49,153 nt of DNA from Methylococcaceae bacterium (GTDB lineage: Bacteria; Pseudomonadota; Gammaproteobacteria; Methylococcales; Methylomonadaceae): NCBI GenBank assembly GCA_947505105.1, contig CANNKG010000014.1, positions 1 to 49,153 on the forward strand, given 5' to 3'. Position numbers and translations under genes: made by a program. Position 1 is the stretch's first letter. The number at the start of each line of letters is the position of its first letter. Positions 16,920 to 25,844 of the stretch are shown piece by piece. The notes under the pieces are model-generated. The model was not told where the DNA came from and ran no database searches. It saw only the letters and a program-made list of their open reading frames with translations.

Positions 16920-18851
16920 ATGACTGCGCTCCTGATGCACTCTCGTCTGAAGCCTATGTTTATCGGAGCGCTATTGTTACTGTTGCCGCTCGCGGTATTT
17001 TCAAGTTCGTTTGAATATCTCTATATTGAAGCTAATGAAGGCAATTCCAGCGGCGGGCATACCGCTATTCAATTTGGCGATGATGTCTTTCATTTCCAAC
17101 ATCATGACTCCGGCTTAATTCGTTTACTTAAGCAGAATCAAGCGGATTTTCATTTTCTCTATCGCTATCTACAAAACCGGCAAATTCACACCAGTCTAAT
17201 CAAGGTGCCTGAGAGAACTTACCAAGCGCTGAACAGCCATTTTAAATTGCAATTTCTCGCTCAGGAGCAACAATTCAAATTGCTCAATAATTTGCAGCAA
17301 GATCGTTTACTGTTAGAGTTCATTGAACAACAAAGCTTGCGCGCTTCGGGTAAAAGCCGGGATTTTTCGAATTTTGTTAAATTAAAAGGCGCCGGGCTTT
17401 TTTACCCGGAACACCCCATAGCGCTCCCCACCCAACCGAAAGCGACAACCGCAACCAAACTGACCAGGCTTATAGCAGCTCAATACGGTCAGGATTATTT
17501 AACAACGCGTTATACTCAAATTGAGCACGCTTTAACAGCCTTAAAACCTTATATCCTTCCTAGCTCCAGACCTATTCTATCGGAGGATAAATTTCCGCCC
17601 GTCCTCAATTCACTTGCCGAGGATTACTCCGATTATTTAACCGGTTTACTTGCCATTACCATTTTGCAAGAACATAAAACCCTTCAACCGAACGCCTTGC
17701 TGATCACGCAGGAACTGTTGAGCGCGGATGAGCGACGGATGTTAGAAAAGTTCCAGGCTCAATTACAAGATAGTTTGGTCCAAGCTTTTAGCGCCAACCG
17801 ACCCGATTGGGGGTATGCGGTCATCATCGACACCGCGCGTTTGTATGCTATCGAGCAAAGCTTGAAACTAGGCCGTTGGGTGTTTGTCGACGATTTTGCG
17901 GCAGAGAGCGAATGGGTGAGCGCAGCACAATTTGCGGCTTTTGCAGACGCAATGAACACCCAAATTATCGATGCTCAACATAATTTTGAGCAGGCTCGAA
18001 AAGCTCTACCCCATTATCAGAATTTTTTGGAATCTGGCTACAGCAAGCTGGAAATGTCCGCAAACCATTATTTCGAATTATTGAAAGGTAAACAACAGCA
18101 AGCAGTACGATTTATTGGTGAAAAAGCCCTACCTACAAAAACGCTGACCCTTTCAACCGCACCGCTGCCCGATTTGACACAACGAGAGCTTAATGAGGCC
18201 CTGAGCGCACTTGATCAATATCAACAACATTTGCTTGACGAACTGAACCAACACTACCAATATGACTTACTGACCCGTAACTGTGCCACCGAAATCTTTA
18301 GAACCATTGCCCAAACGCACTCGGCACAAAACGTCAGCAAACAGCCACATTCAAAATCCACCGAACCATTATCCGGCATACCCGGCGAGATGATTTCTGC
18401 GGAATATAACTTTATTCCGTTTTTATCATTTGAATCAGTTAAGCAGCATTATCCGGTCGAACGGAGCGCCGTTCTCGATTCATTTAGAACCCATCAGCTC
18501 AAAAAACTTGCCCAGCAAGACGATGCTTGGCTAAACCTGCTCCGTGAATCCAACACCTTTACGAGCAGTCTGTATACCCAAAATCCGGATGACTCTTTGT
18601 TTATTTTTTTTACGGAAGATCTCGTCTTGCTCCGACCGGTTTTTGGCGTGTTTAATACCTTCGCCGGAATCAGCGAAAGTGTGTATGGTTTGTTTAGCTG
18701 GCCGTTCGATAGCGAACCGCACCTAAAATCCGGCGCGATGGGAACCTTAATGAGCCTACCGGAGCTGATGTTTGTCAACATCCGCAAGGGAAGTTTCAAA
18801 TATTTGTCTTATCAACAATTTTTGCTAGAGCAAGCACTACCGACCGATTAA
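16920..18851 (+). CDS. Large secreted protein with permuted papain-like (NlpC/P60, DUF4105-like) features
   Basis: 643 residues with an N-terminal signal (residues 10-29). After it comes NSSGGHTAIQFGDDVFHFQ, with His47, and far downstream DLLTRNCATEIF with Cys455. His before Cys, in GHTAI and NCAT contexts, is what is seen in circularly permuted NlpC/P60 and DUF4105-type proteins. I infer a periplasmic thiol hydrolase or a thiol-dependent binding protein. The 400 residues between them are helical. A hydrophobic hairpin near 560-600 (FIFFTEDLVLLRPVFGVFNTF) may contact the membrane. Transcribed with the lipoprotein upstream; the substrate is unknown. Confidence 0.75.
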   Translation: MTALLMHSRLKPMFIGALLLLLPLAVFSSSFEYLYIEANEGNSSGGHTAIQFGDDVFHFQHHDSGLIRLLKQNQADFHFLYRYLQNRQIHTSLIKVPERTYQALNSHFKLQFLAQEQQFKLLNNLQQDRLLLEFIEQQSLRASGKSRDFSNFVKLKGAGLFYPEHPIALPTQPKATTATKLTRLIAAQYGQDYLTTRYTQIEHALTALKPYILPSSRPILSEDKFPPVLNSLAEDYSDYLTGLLAITILQEHKTLQPNALLITQELLSADERRMLEKFQAQLQDSLVQAFSANRPDWGYAVIIDTARLYAIEQSLKLGRWVFVDDFAAESEWVSAAQFAAFADAMNTQIIDAQHNFEQARKALPHYQNFLESGYSKLEMSANHYFELLKGKQQQAVRFIGEKALPTKTLTLSTAPLPDLTQRELNEALSALDQYQQHLLDELNQHYQYDLLTRNCATEIFRTIAQTHSAQNVSKQPHSKSTEPLSGIPGEMISAEYNFIPFLSFESVKQHYPVERSAVLDSFRTHQLKKLAQQDDAWLNLLRESNTFTSSLYTQNPDDSLFIFFTEDLVLLRPVFGVFNTFAGISESVYGLFSWPFDSEPHLKSGAMGTLMSLPELMFVNIRKGSFKYLSYQQFLLEQALPTD

Positions 18852-18883
18852 TTAATCATTGTAAACAGACTAAGCAATGTCGA

Positions 18884-18911
18884 CTGCGACCGTCAATGTT
18901 TTAGGTCGCAG
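18884..18911. terminator. Hairpin between convergent genes
   Basis: CTGCGACC at 18884-18891 pairs with GGTCGCAG at 18904-18911 over a 12-base loop. It lies between two converging genes and could end transcription in both directions; the T-run is weak. Confidence 0.5.
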
Positions 18912-18951
18912 CCTTTGAAATCTATTTCTAAACAACTTGATAGGTGATGCT

Positions 18952-21099
18952 TTAGTTTTTTAATTTTTCCTTTACCAACTCTGTCACTGCCGGGTAATTG
19001 GTTTTACCGGTTGCGAAGGCCGGTATTTGCTCCACGATCAAAATTTTGCGCGGCAGGCAGATCGTTGCAATCCCTTCAGCACTATCGCTAAGTTCTTTGA
19101 CGGTCGCACCTTTGTGGGTGGTCATCAAAATAATCTGCTCGCCTTTCTTTGGATCCGGCAGGCTGATCGCGGCATGATGCGCTTCAGGCCAAGCCGTAGT
19201 CGCTATTTGCTCAACCACGGTCAACGACACCATTTCGCCGCTAATTTTGGCAAAGCGTTTACTGCGTCCCTGAATGCTGACAAAGCCTTCGGTATCAACT
19301 TTGACGATATCGCCGGTATCGTACCAACCGGGTCCGTAAATCGAGGCAGGCGGCACTAATTGACCCGGATTATCGGGCAGTAAATAACCTTGCATGATAT
19401 TAGGGCCAGTTAGATGCAAACGACCGGCGTCTTCGATACCATCCACCGGTTCTAAGCGATAATCCATGGCCGGCAACAGACGACCGACCGACCCGGCTTG
19501 ATTAGCCATAGGGGTATTCACCGCTGCGACCGGGGCGGTTTCAGTTGCTCCGTAGCCTTCTAAAATTCGAATCCCAAATTTGTCGAGCCATAATTGTTTG
19601 GTGTTCTCTTGTAACTTTTCCGCACCGGCGACGACGTAACGCAGCTTGAAGAAATCATAAGGATGGGCTTTCTTGCCGTAAGCGGCAAAGAAGGTATTGG
19701 TTCCGAACATAATCGTCGCATTGACTTCATAGGCCATTTCCGGAATCACCGCAAAATGCAGCGGCGTTGGATAATAAAAAGTCTGCATGCCGTTCAATAA
19801 AGGCAATAACGAGCCGACACTAAAGCCAAACGAATGAAACATCGGCAGGAAGTTCAATACGACATCTTGCGCGTTAAAGTTAATAACGGCTTTGACTTGC
19901 TTATGGTTGGCAATAATATTGGAATGCGAAAGCACCACGCCTTTAGGTTCACCTTCCGATCCAGACGTAAATAGCACAACCGCCGGAGTATCCGGATCGC
20001 CTTGAATGGGTTGATAGTAAAAACGATACCATTGACTACTCACAAACGCCTGAACTTTATCGAGCAGCGTGATATTTTGGGCAAGATCTTCAAGATAAAT
20101 CAACTGCACTCTTTGACTTAATTGAGCGGCTTCTTCGGCAAGCGCCGCTTTTTCAATGAAGGTACGCGAAGTTAGCACCGTTTTAACTTGAGCGGTTTTA
20201 CATGCGGAAATCATCCCCGCGGAACCGGTTGAAAAATTCAGCATCGCCGGAACTCTGCCGGCGTATTGCAAGCCTAAAATTGTGCACAGCGTCGCGCAAG
20301 CGTTAGGCAGAAAAATTCCGACATTTTCACCTACGCCAGTGATTTTAGTCAGTTCATTGCCCAGCGCAATAGAGCGAGTAATCACCTCGTTATACGACAA
20401 GCGTTTCCGGGCGATGTCTTCGATAATCCGATAACTACCACCATGAATGCTTCGAGCTTCGAGCAAGGCAGTAAAAACGGTTTGTTGATAATTACTGGTA
20501 ACGAACATCATCTCGGTCATAATGTGTGTCAACACCTGACCGCTAAAATGTCGGCGCATTTTGCCGTGGAGTTCCTGAGGTGCATTAATATCGATTGCCG
20601 GCAGAATATGCAGGGTAATCTTCGGAAACAAGCGCAACCGAACAATCTTATGTAGTTTTGAAAAATGGGTATATTCGGCGCCTGAAATCCGAATCGGAAG
20701 AATTTTAGCGTTGGCCTTATCGGCGACCATGCCCGGACCATCATACACTTTCATTAACGAACCGGTCACCGTAATGCGGCCTTCCGGAAAGATCACGGTT
20801 TTTATATCTTGTTGTAAATAATGAATTAACTCTTTTAACGAGAGCGGATGGGTCGGATCCATCCGAAATACATGCGATAGCCCTAAAAAGGGTTTTAGCC
20901 ACCAACGATCGGCGATTTGGGTATTAATCGCAAAAGTAATATCATCGGGCAAAAACACCCAGAGCAAAACTGGATCCAGAAATGAAGTGTGATTGGCAAT
21001 GATCAATACCCGTTTGCCAGCTTGATGATAGTTGTCTAACCCGATAATTTCCACTCGGAAAATAAAAGTTAGTATTTTATTTACAATTTTTTTAAACAT
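18952..21099 (-). CDS. aas: Bifunctional lysophospholipid acyltransferase / acyl-ACP synthetase
   Basis: 715 residues, same architecture as E. coli Aas. Residues 1-200 are a PlsC-type acyltransferase with NHTSFLD and the FPEGRIT motif. Residues 215-715 are an AMP-forming acyl-activating enzyme with LFTSGSEGEPKGVVLSH, EGYGATET, YDTGD and a C-terminal ATGKTNYP lysine motif. It recharges and re-inserts fatty acids into lysophosphatidylethanolamine at the inner membrane. ATG start preceded by AGGAGG at a good distance. Monocistronic as far as can be seen. Confidence 0.94.
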   Translation of the reverse strand: MFKKIVNKILTFIFRVEIIGLDNYHQAGKRVLIIANHTSFLDPVLLWVFLPDDITFAINTQIADRWWLKPFLGLSHVFRMDPTHPLSLKELIHYLQQDIKTVIFPEGRITVTGSLMKVYDGPGMVADKANAKILPIRISGAEYTHFSKLHKIVRLRLFPKITLHILPAIDINAPQELHGKMRRHFSGQVLTHIMTEMMFVTSNYQQTVFTALLEARSIHGGSYRIIEDIARKRLSYNEVITRSIALGNELTKITGVGENVGIFLPNACATLCTILGLQYAGRVPAMLNFSTGSAGMISACKTAQVKTVLTSRTFIEKAALAEEAAQLSQRVQLIYLEDLAQNITLLDKVQAFVSSQWYRFYYQPIQGDPDTPAVVLFTSGSEGEPKGVVLSHSNIIANHKQVKAVINFNAQDVVLNFLPMFHSFGFSVGSLLPLLNGMQTFYYPTPLHFAVIPEMAYEVNATIMFGTNTFFAAYGKKAHPYDFFKLRYVVAGAEKLQENTKQLWLDKFGIRILEGYGATETAPVAAVNTPMANQAGSVGRLLPAMDYRLEPVDGIEDAGRLHLTGPNIMQGYLLPDNPGQLVPPASIYGPGWYDTGDIVKVDTEGFVSIQGRSKRFAKISGEMVSLTVVEQIATTAWPEAHHAAISLPDPKKGEQIILMTTHKGATVKELSDSAEGIATICLPRKILIVEQIPAFATGKTNYPAVTELVKEKLKN

Positions 21100-21720
21100 T
21101 AAACAATCCTCCTATGAGTTTATCTTACCAAACATTAAATCCACTCGTAGTGATAAAAATGTAATAACCCACTCATCAACCTAGCCGCACAGAATAAAGA
21201 AATAATCGGAAACATTTACCACTAAGGCAAACCATATACATTCCATAATTTCAAAAGCTTTGAAGAGATGGTAATTCTACACTGCTTTTATGATATGAAA
21301 CTTAACAAGGCAACAATGACCTTGGTTGCTTCGATACAGTCGAGTATGCTTAAAGCAAGGGCAGGTAAGATGGTGTGGTTTGACTATGCACGTTTATCGT
21401 GCTTGTCATGTAGAGATATTCTATAGCAGCAATTCTCAATTTGGACAGTCTGACGTCGGGAAGGAGTTGTAAATTAAGAGACGGCGCATTATTTATGACA
21501 AAACGCCGAGGAAACGACACCAAGGTACTATGGTTCCAGGCCGACAGATATGCTTGTCATCATGATCGTTTTTTTATCTTCAGTTCAAAACTGTAAATTT
21601 GTTCGACAAAGGTATGTTTTAAACTCGTTATTCAAAGGCATAGATTGCGATTTCGAGCCATGATTATTATCACGTTGTAATCCTAGAGATTCAACCACAG
21701 CTCCTATTCCAAAAACTAAT
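21100..21720. other. Gene-free region upstream of aas
   Basis: About 620 bases without a convincing gene. It should hold the aas promoter, but none was resolved. A 43-codon plus-strand frame at 21295-21426 has no ribosome binding site. A short hairpin GCACG-TTTAT-CGTGC is visible near 21388. The second copy of the 17-base repeat lies at 21427-21443. Confidence 0.4.
21427..21443 (+). repeat. 17-base repeat, copy 2
   Basis: CAGCAATTCTCAATTTG, identical to 8438-8454. The flanking bases differ between the two sites. Confidence 0.4.
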
Positions 21721-22260
21721 CTACTCAAATGATGATGAAGATGGCGGTAATATTTTTTTCTCGACGCCAATAATTGCGCGATTCAGCCAATATAGATTTC
21801 GCTCTTCTTTCATATGGATACCCATCATATAGAAAATGGGCATCCATAACGGATTGATCAAAATTCCACCCAAAATACTTTTAAGGGTACGTTTGGGATC
21901 TTTGAGGGGATTATAAGACTCCGATAGCGGCGGCATCGGATTTTTAACAAAAACTTCCGAAATGGGTGCCAGAATCTTTTGTTCGTGGCCTTCAAGCTGT
22001 GACATAGACTTGCCCAGTTTGCGCTCCATGCCATGATAATTCATACGCGCCAGACCACCCGTAATCGCAAACACTATTGCGACACAGGGAAGCAAAATAT
22101 GCGGCGGTAAAATTGGCGCAAACGAGGATGATAACATCACCACACAAAAGCCAAACATCAGCACATCTTCACCACGTTCGGTATCACGATCCAGTTCAGC
22201 AACGACTGCATGCAAGGTGTTTGCACATTTATTATTCAAAGAAGGGATTGGTTTTTCCAT
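21721..22260 (-). CDS. Membrane protein with two N-terminal helices, unknown function
   Basis: 179 residues from the ATG at 22260, which has AGGTG about eight bases upstream and opens MEKPIPSLNN; the longer frame adds seven residues without support. An amphipathic head (10-30) is followed by a hydrophobic hairpin (about 34-70, ending ITGGLARM), a charged stretch with LEGHEQKILAP, and a second hydrophobic segment near 130-145 (GGILINPLWMPIFYMMGI). No family recognised. It is the last gene of the minus-strand envelope cluster. Confidence 0.65.
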   Translation of the reverse strand: MEKPIPSLNNKCANTLHAVVAELDRDTERGEDVLMFGFCVVMLSSSFAPILPPHILLPCVAIVFAITGGLARMNYHGMERKLGKSMSQLEGHEQKILAPISEVFVKNPMPPLSESYNPLKDPKRTLKSILGGILINPLWMPIFYMMGIHMKEERNLYWLNRAIIGVEKKILPPSSSSFE

Positions 22261-22377
22261 CGAATACACCTGTAAAGTCACCAGAGAAAAGCATATTCTT
22301 TCGAATATATGCGGGACTCGACAATTGTCAAATTTTGACGGGTAATTGTCGAGCGTGAGCTACAAGGTGACGGTTGG

Positions 22378-22782
22378 TTAGCGTTGAACGTTGATTACGA
22401 TTCCCGCCCCGTCGACTGTTTTAAGTTTCTCTGCTTCTTGTTCTTGAGACATCAGAACTCGCCCGCCTAATTGAACATTACGTTTTTTAGCTTTATTTCC
22501 TGAAGAAAACAACAACGAATCTTTCGCTTCGTTTCTCATTTGGGTATCCAGCTCTATATTTGAGCCATGATCAGCTTTAAACGGCAGGGATAAATCCAGA
22601 GGATTTGAGGTGATAACAGGATCTTCGACATTCGCAGTTTGTGCAATGCTCTCCTGTTGGCTGACTTGTTCTATCGGTGGTTTTTTATGCTTCTTTTTGG
22701 CTGCCGCTAAGGCAACCGAGCTTGTGGTTGAAAAAAAAATCGCTAAACATACGCTTAACCCTATTACATAAAATTTTCTCAT
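22378..22782 (-). CDS. Small secreted protein, unknown function
   Basis: 134 residues from the ATG at 22782, supported by GAGG about nine bases upstream; the longer frame starts seven residues earlier. The signal peptide runs MRKFYVIGLSVCLAIFF to about SSVALA, with cleavage likely before the Lys-rich KKKHKKPP. The mature part is hydrophilic and low in structure, with a QLGGRVLMSQEQEAEKLK helix and a final AGIVINVQR strand. I do not recognise it. It lies 117 bases upstream of the two-helix membrane protein gene. Confidence 0.7.
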   Translation of the reverse strand: MRKFYVIGLSVCLAIFFSTTSSVALAAAKKKHKKPPIEQVSQQESIAQTANVEDPVITSNPLDLSLPFKADHGSNIELDTQMRNEAKDSLLFSSGNKAKKRNVQLGGRVLMSQEQEAEKLKTVDGAGIVINVQR

Positions 22783-22930
22783 GTCGAAGCCCTCTTCAAA
22801 CATTCAACAGACCTCATATTTAACATGAAGTTTGTTTGCTACTTACCTAAAACCTATATTAATCTAAAAATACGGTTTTTTATTTCAGGCTTAAGTCTAG
22901 CCTGAATTAACTTTTTGAGATAGTAATATT

Positions 22931-23095
22931 TTATTTTGAGTTGATTTGTGCAGAAATCGTCTGATCGGTTTCTGTTGGTTGGGAATCTGAATGCTGTTGT
23001 TGTGATAGATAAGTTCCGAGCATAATGAAACTCATAAACAGCACATAGACGACGGCCGCTATTCGTTTTGCTTTTTTGGTGTCATCTTCAAGCAT
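22931..23095 (-). CDS. 54-residue single-pass membrane protein
   Basis: Small gene: MLEDDTKKAKRIAAVVYVLF followed by MSFIMLGTYLSQQQ, then a polar tail rich in Gln, Ser and Thr ending AQINSK. Charge before the helix (KKAKR) and none after suggests the N-terminus stays in the cytoplasm. AAGGTG lies about seven bases before the ATG, a good ribosome binding site. It starts 35 bases after the hydrolase stop on the same strand, so it probably ends that operon. Function unknown. Confidence 0.7.
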   Translation of the reverse strand: MLEDDTKKAKRIAAVVYVLFMSFIMLGTYLSQQQHSDSQPTETDQTISAQINSK

Positions 23096-23130
23096 GGTTA
23101 TCACCTTTTTCGGATGAGGAGATTATTTAA

Positions 23131-23916
23131 CTAATTGCTATGTACTTCGTTGAGAAAATCATTCACCGATGTCAAAAAAGCTTCGGGGGCTTCGACATGC
23201 AGCCAATGTCCGGCATTGGCAATCGTCGCTACAATCGCATGGGGAAAGAATCTATAGACCTGTGTTTCGTGAACATAATTGGATTGTTCGCCTTTGATAA
23301 ACAAGGTCGACGCTTTTAACTGAAGAGATTCGGGTAGGTCAGGAAATCCCACGATGAAGGGACCTGCAGTCTTAAAATAATCCAGGTTAATTCGCCATTG
23401 AAAGCTTCCTTCCTGTAAGACGAGATTTTGTAATAAGAACTGTCTAAATTCGGCATTTTCAATGGCAGGACTCAACCATTCATCAGCTTGTTTACGATTT
23501 AACAACTGATTGAGCGGCAGCGCCTTCAATGCGTCAATAAGCGGGTCGAAACTGTGTTCATACGACATCGGCGCAACATCAACAACGATCAATTTTTGAA
23601 GCATTGCCGGGAAATGCAATGCAAACCACATTGCGACTTTTCCGCCCATGCTATGCCCCAAGATATGTGCCGGGGCCAAACCATGAGCATCGATAAAGGC
23701 TTTTAAGTCGTGAGCCATGGACGGATAGTCCATCAGCTCATGATGCAGAGAAGAACCGTGATTGCGCAGATCAACGTTGAAAACATGGTAACGATCCGAT
23801 AATTGTTTGGCAATAAAGCGCCAATTACGGTTGGAAGCAAAAAAACCGTGCAGAATAATCAGCGGAAACTCATTATCTGTACCGTATTCTTCAAAATGTA
23901 AGGAAACTGTCTGCAT
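23131..23916 (-). CDS. Alpha/beta hydrolase, YbfF-like esterase
   Basis: 261 residues from the ATG at 23916 (MQTVSLHFEEYG). Alpha/beta-hydrolase motifs are in order: oxyanion loop LHGFFASNRNW, VDLRNHGSS, nucleophile elbow GHSMGGK with the catalytic Ser, and a C-terminal NAGHWLH with the catalytic His; the acid is probably the Asp/Glu near LFIKGEQS. DLRNHGxS and the overall length fit the YbfF acyl-CoA/ester hydrolase group. The start codon overlaps the stop of the DUF445 gene (TAATG), so translation is coupled. The longer frame upstream lies inside that gene and was discarded. Confidence 0.85.
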   Translation of the reverse strand: MQTVSLHFEEYGTDNEFPLIILHGFFASNRNWRFIAKQLSDRYHVFNVDLRNHGSSLHHELMDYPSMAHDLKAFIDAHGLAPAHILGHSMGGKVAMWFALHFPAMLQKLIVVDVAPMSYEHSFDPLIDALKALPLNQLLNRKQADEWLSPAIENAEFRQFLLQNLVLQEGSFQWRINLDYFKTAGPFIVGFPDLPESLQLKASTLFIKGEQSNYVHETQVYRFFPHAIVATIANAGHWLHVEAPEAFLTSVNDFLNEVHSN

Positions 23917-24638
23917 TAAGCAAACACAACTAAACCACCGATCAGGCCACCGAAGATGCCGCCCCATACGACTAACCAACCCAGATGTTCCTGAATGATG
24001 GCTTCAACCATTTCTTTGACCATCTGTGGCGTTAATTCGCTCAAGCGTTTGTCGATAACAGTTTCAATTTTATCGACCAAATCAACACTTATTTTGTGTG
24101 CGTCCAGACCATGATGCAAGGCTGAAGTGAACTGTTCGGAGCCTGCGATTTCAGTCAACGTCAATTTCATCTTGGCGGTAAAAGGCTCTTTGATGGGCGC
24201 TAACGCTTGCTCTCCACCCACCATTAATAGCATCCCGGCAAAGGAAGATTCCATAATCGACGCCACTAAACTGGTGTAGATTTTGTCGTAATCGATAGCG
24301 TTCAACAATGGATCCAGGTTTAAAACTCTGGATCCTTGTTGTTCTTCAATCTCAATAAATTGCTCGATATTCTGAGGCGTAAAAAACTGCTGCATCATCA
24401 AATTCTTGATTGAAGCCTTAAATTCTTGAAATCGATTCGGGATAACCCCTGATCCATACAAAAAAGGCACCTTCTCAAACAACATGTAAATAGCTAACCA
24501 GTTAGTAATCGCCCCCGATAACGCAAAATAACCGATATTCTTAATCAACGCTTGCTGTACCGGACTGATATAACCGACAACAATCAACACTACCGATATA
24601 AAGTTGGTAACAAAACTTTTATTAAGAAATCTTTTCAT
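23916..24638 (-). CDS. DUF445 family membrane protein
   Basis: 240 residues. A helix at 10-30 (VTNFISVVLIVVGYI) and a second at about 35-55 carrying GAITNWLAIYMLFEKVPF are followed by YGSGVIPNRFQEFK, which is the DUF445 signature. The middle is a long helical region, and the protein ends with a glycine-rich membrane segment WVVWGG-type (GGIFGGLIGGLVVFA). Function of the family is unknown. It begins six bases after the NlpC-like lipoprotein gene and overlaps the hydrolase gene, so it lies in the middle of an operon. Confidence 0.85.
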   Translation of the reverse strand: MKRFLNKSFVTNFISVVLIVVGYISPVQQALIKNIGYFALSGAITNWLAIYMLFEKVPFLYGSGVIPNRFQEFKASIKNLMMQQFFTPQNIEQFIEIEEQQGSRVLNLDPLLNAIDYDKIYTSLVASIMESSFAGMLLMVGGEQALAPIKEPFTAKMKLTLTEIAGSEQFTSALHHGLDAHKISVDLVDKIETVIDKRLSELTPQMVKEMVEAIIQEHLGWLVVWGGIFGGLIGGLVVFA

Positions 24639-24644
24639 TACAAT

Positions 24645-25229
24645 TTAAGACTGGGTATCTTTGGGTCGAACGATTTGATAAACATTCGAAAGATCATACA
24701 CTTTATAGCGAGCCGGCTGTGCTTTACGCTCACCAGCATAGCTCAACATGATAGCTTGCTGTTGAGCAAAATCGTGCCAACCCACAAAGATCGCGCTGTG
24801 GACACTTTCGTGATGCGAGTGATTCACATGCGACAAAAAATCACCAGGTTTTATCCATTCGGGTCTTGCAAATGGACCGTGATTTGAACCAGTGAATACC
24901 ACTTGACGATCGGTTTTAGGATTATGAAAACCTGCCCGATTGTAGATAGCATTTGCATAATCCCAACAACTTCCCCGAATCACTGATTTTTCTTGTAATA
25001 CCATGCTGCGACCGGTTTTTAGAACAGCACGTCCTTCAGGAGTCGCCTGATTTTCCGCCTCTTCTAAAAATGCTTCGAAGCCTTGCTTTTTAACAGGAAC
25101 ATCCTGTTTTTTATAGATAATCGGACTTTCAACTTTTACTATTTCTTGAACCGGCATTTTTTCTGGAACTGTCTGGCATGCCGATAATAATATTCCTGCT
25201 GCAACCACCACTCCGACTTTTACAAACAA
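24645..25229 (-). CDS. NlpC/P60-like lipoprotein
   Basis: 194 residues. I placed the start at TTG 25229 because GGAGGG (25242-25237) lies seven bases upstream; this gives a clean lipoprotein signal MFVKVGVVVAAGILLSAC. An ATG five codons upstream (25244) is the alternative but lacks its own Shine-Dalgarno. The mature part has GSCWDYANAIYNRAG with a likely nucleophile Cys, then WIKPGDFLSHVN and ESVHSAIFVGWHD with a likely His, the arrangement of NlpC/P60 or CHAP-type papain-fold hydrolases. A cell-wall amidase or endopeptidase role is inference. It follows the Fae paralogue by about 60 bases and precedes DUF445 by six. Confidence 0.75.
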   Translation of the reverse strand: MFVKVGVVVAAGILLSACQTVPEKMPVQEIVKVESPIIYKKQDVPVKKQGFEAFLEEAENQATPEGRAVLKTGRSMVLQEKSVIRGSCWDYANAIYNRAGFHNPKTDRQVVFTGSNHGPFARPEWIKPGDFLSHVNHSHHESVHSAIFVGWHDFAQQQAIMLSYAGERKAQPARYKVYDLSNVYQIVRPKDTQS

Positions 25230-25292
25230 AACAACACCCTCCATATTATTAAAAAAAAGTTAATCCACTGTACACTGTCTAAGCGTCAAAAT

Positions 25293-25844
25293 CTACCATT
25301 GAGACTCGCCAGTCTCAGGATCATACATTTCATGTACAATTTTATTACGATTCGCAATTAACTTATCGATACTTGGCGAATTAGTCATCGCGCGCTGAAT
25401 AGCCAACTTCATCGCTTCATAATTGGTCCGATAAAGATCTTTACGATCAAGATCAGGATTAGTAGCACATTCCGGTGCAATCCAAATCATAGCAATAATG
25501 CATAAATCATTGGCTAAATCACGCGGAATAACGCCAGCAATCACGCTATCCAAAACGGCATCAGCAACAGCCGACTGAACAGGGCCGCCAAAAAGATTGA
25601 CATAAGCTGCTGATTTTATTGTGACCTTGGGCACCATGATCGTCGCAGGTCTGACTTGTTGATTACAAGCCCGAATAGCAAACATTCGTGTATGACCTTC
25701 TGTTTGCCCCATTAAATTAGCGAAAGCATGCCCAGCGGGTCCCTTTACGTCACCAATTAATATCTCCGGCATTGCATCAGTGCCTTGGCCATTACTTGAA
25801 AAAACGGTCGCCTCCCCCGTTCTAAACCAAATACTCTCTGACAT
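25293..25844 (-). CDS. Formaldehyde-activating-enzyme family paralogue without the catalytic His
   Basis: 183 residues. Matches to Fae by eye include GEATVFSSN, ILIGDVKGPAGHAFANLM, VPKVTIKSAAYVNLFGGPVQ, AVADAVLDSVIAGVIP and NYEAMKLAIQRA. Fae joins formaldehyde to tetrahydromethanopterin. In canonical Fae an essential His sits six residues before the IG of HIDLIIG; here that place is Met25 (AMPEILIG). The protein is therefore probably not a normal Fae; paralogues of this sort (Fae2/Fae3) exist in methylotrophs, with roles that are not settled. ATG with AGGGGA eight bases upstream. It is the first gene of a minus-strand run with a cell-wall lipoprotein and a DUF445 protein, and is divergent from the di-haem peroxidase. 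Confidence 0.85.
   Translation of the reverse strand: MSESIWFRTGEATVFSSNGQGTDAMPEILIGDVKGPAGHAFANLMGQTEGHTRMFAIRACNQQVRPATIMVPKVTIKSAAYVNLFGGPVQSAVADAVLDSVIAGVIPRDLANDLCIIAMIWIAPECATNPDLDRKDLYRTNYEAMKLAIQRAMTNSPSIDKLIANRNKIVHEMYDPETGESQW

Noticed and set aside
21295-21426. 43-codon plus-strand frame in the gap upstream of aas
   Set aside because: No ribosome binding site, odd composition with several Cys and Ser, and no recognisable pattern.
24645-25244. ATG at 25244 as start of the NlpC-like lipoprotein
   Set aside because: The GGAGGG lies inside the first codons and is well placed for the TTG at 25229, which also gives a standard signal peptide.
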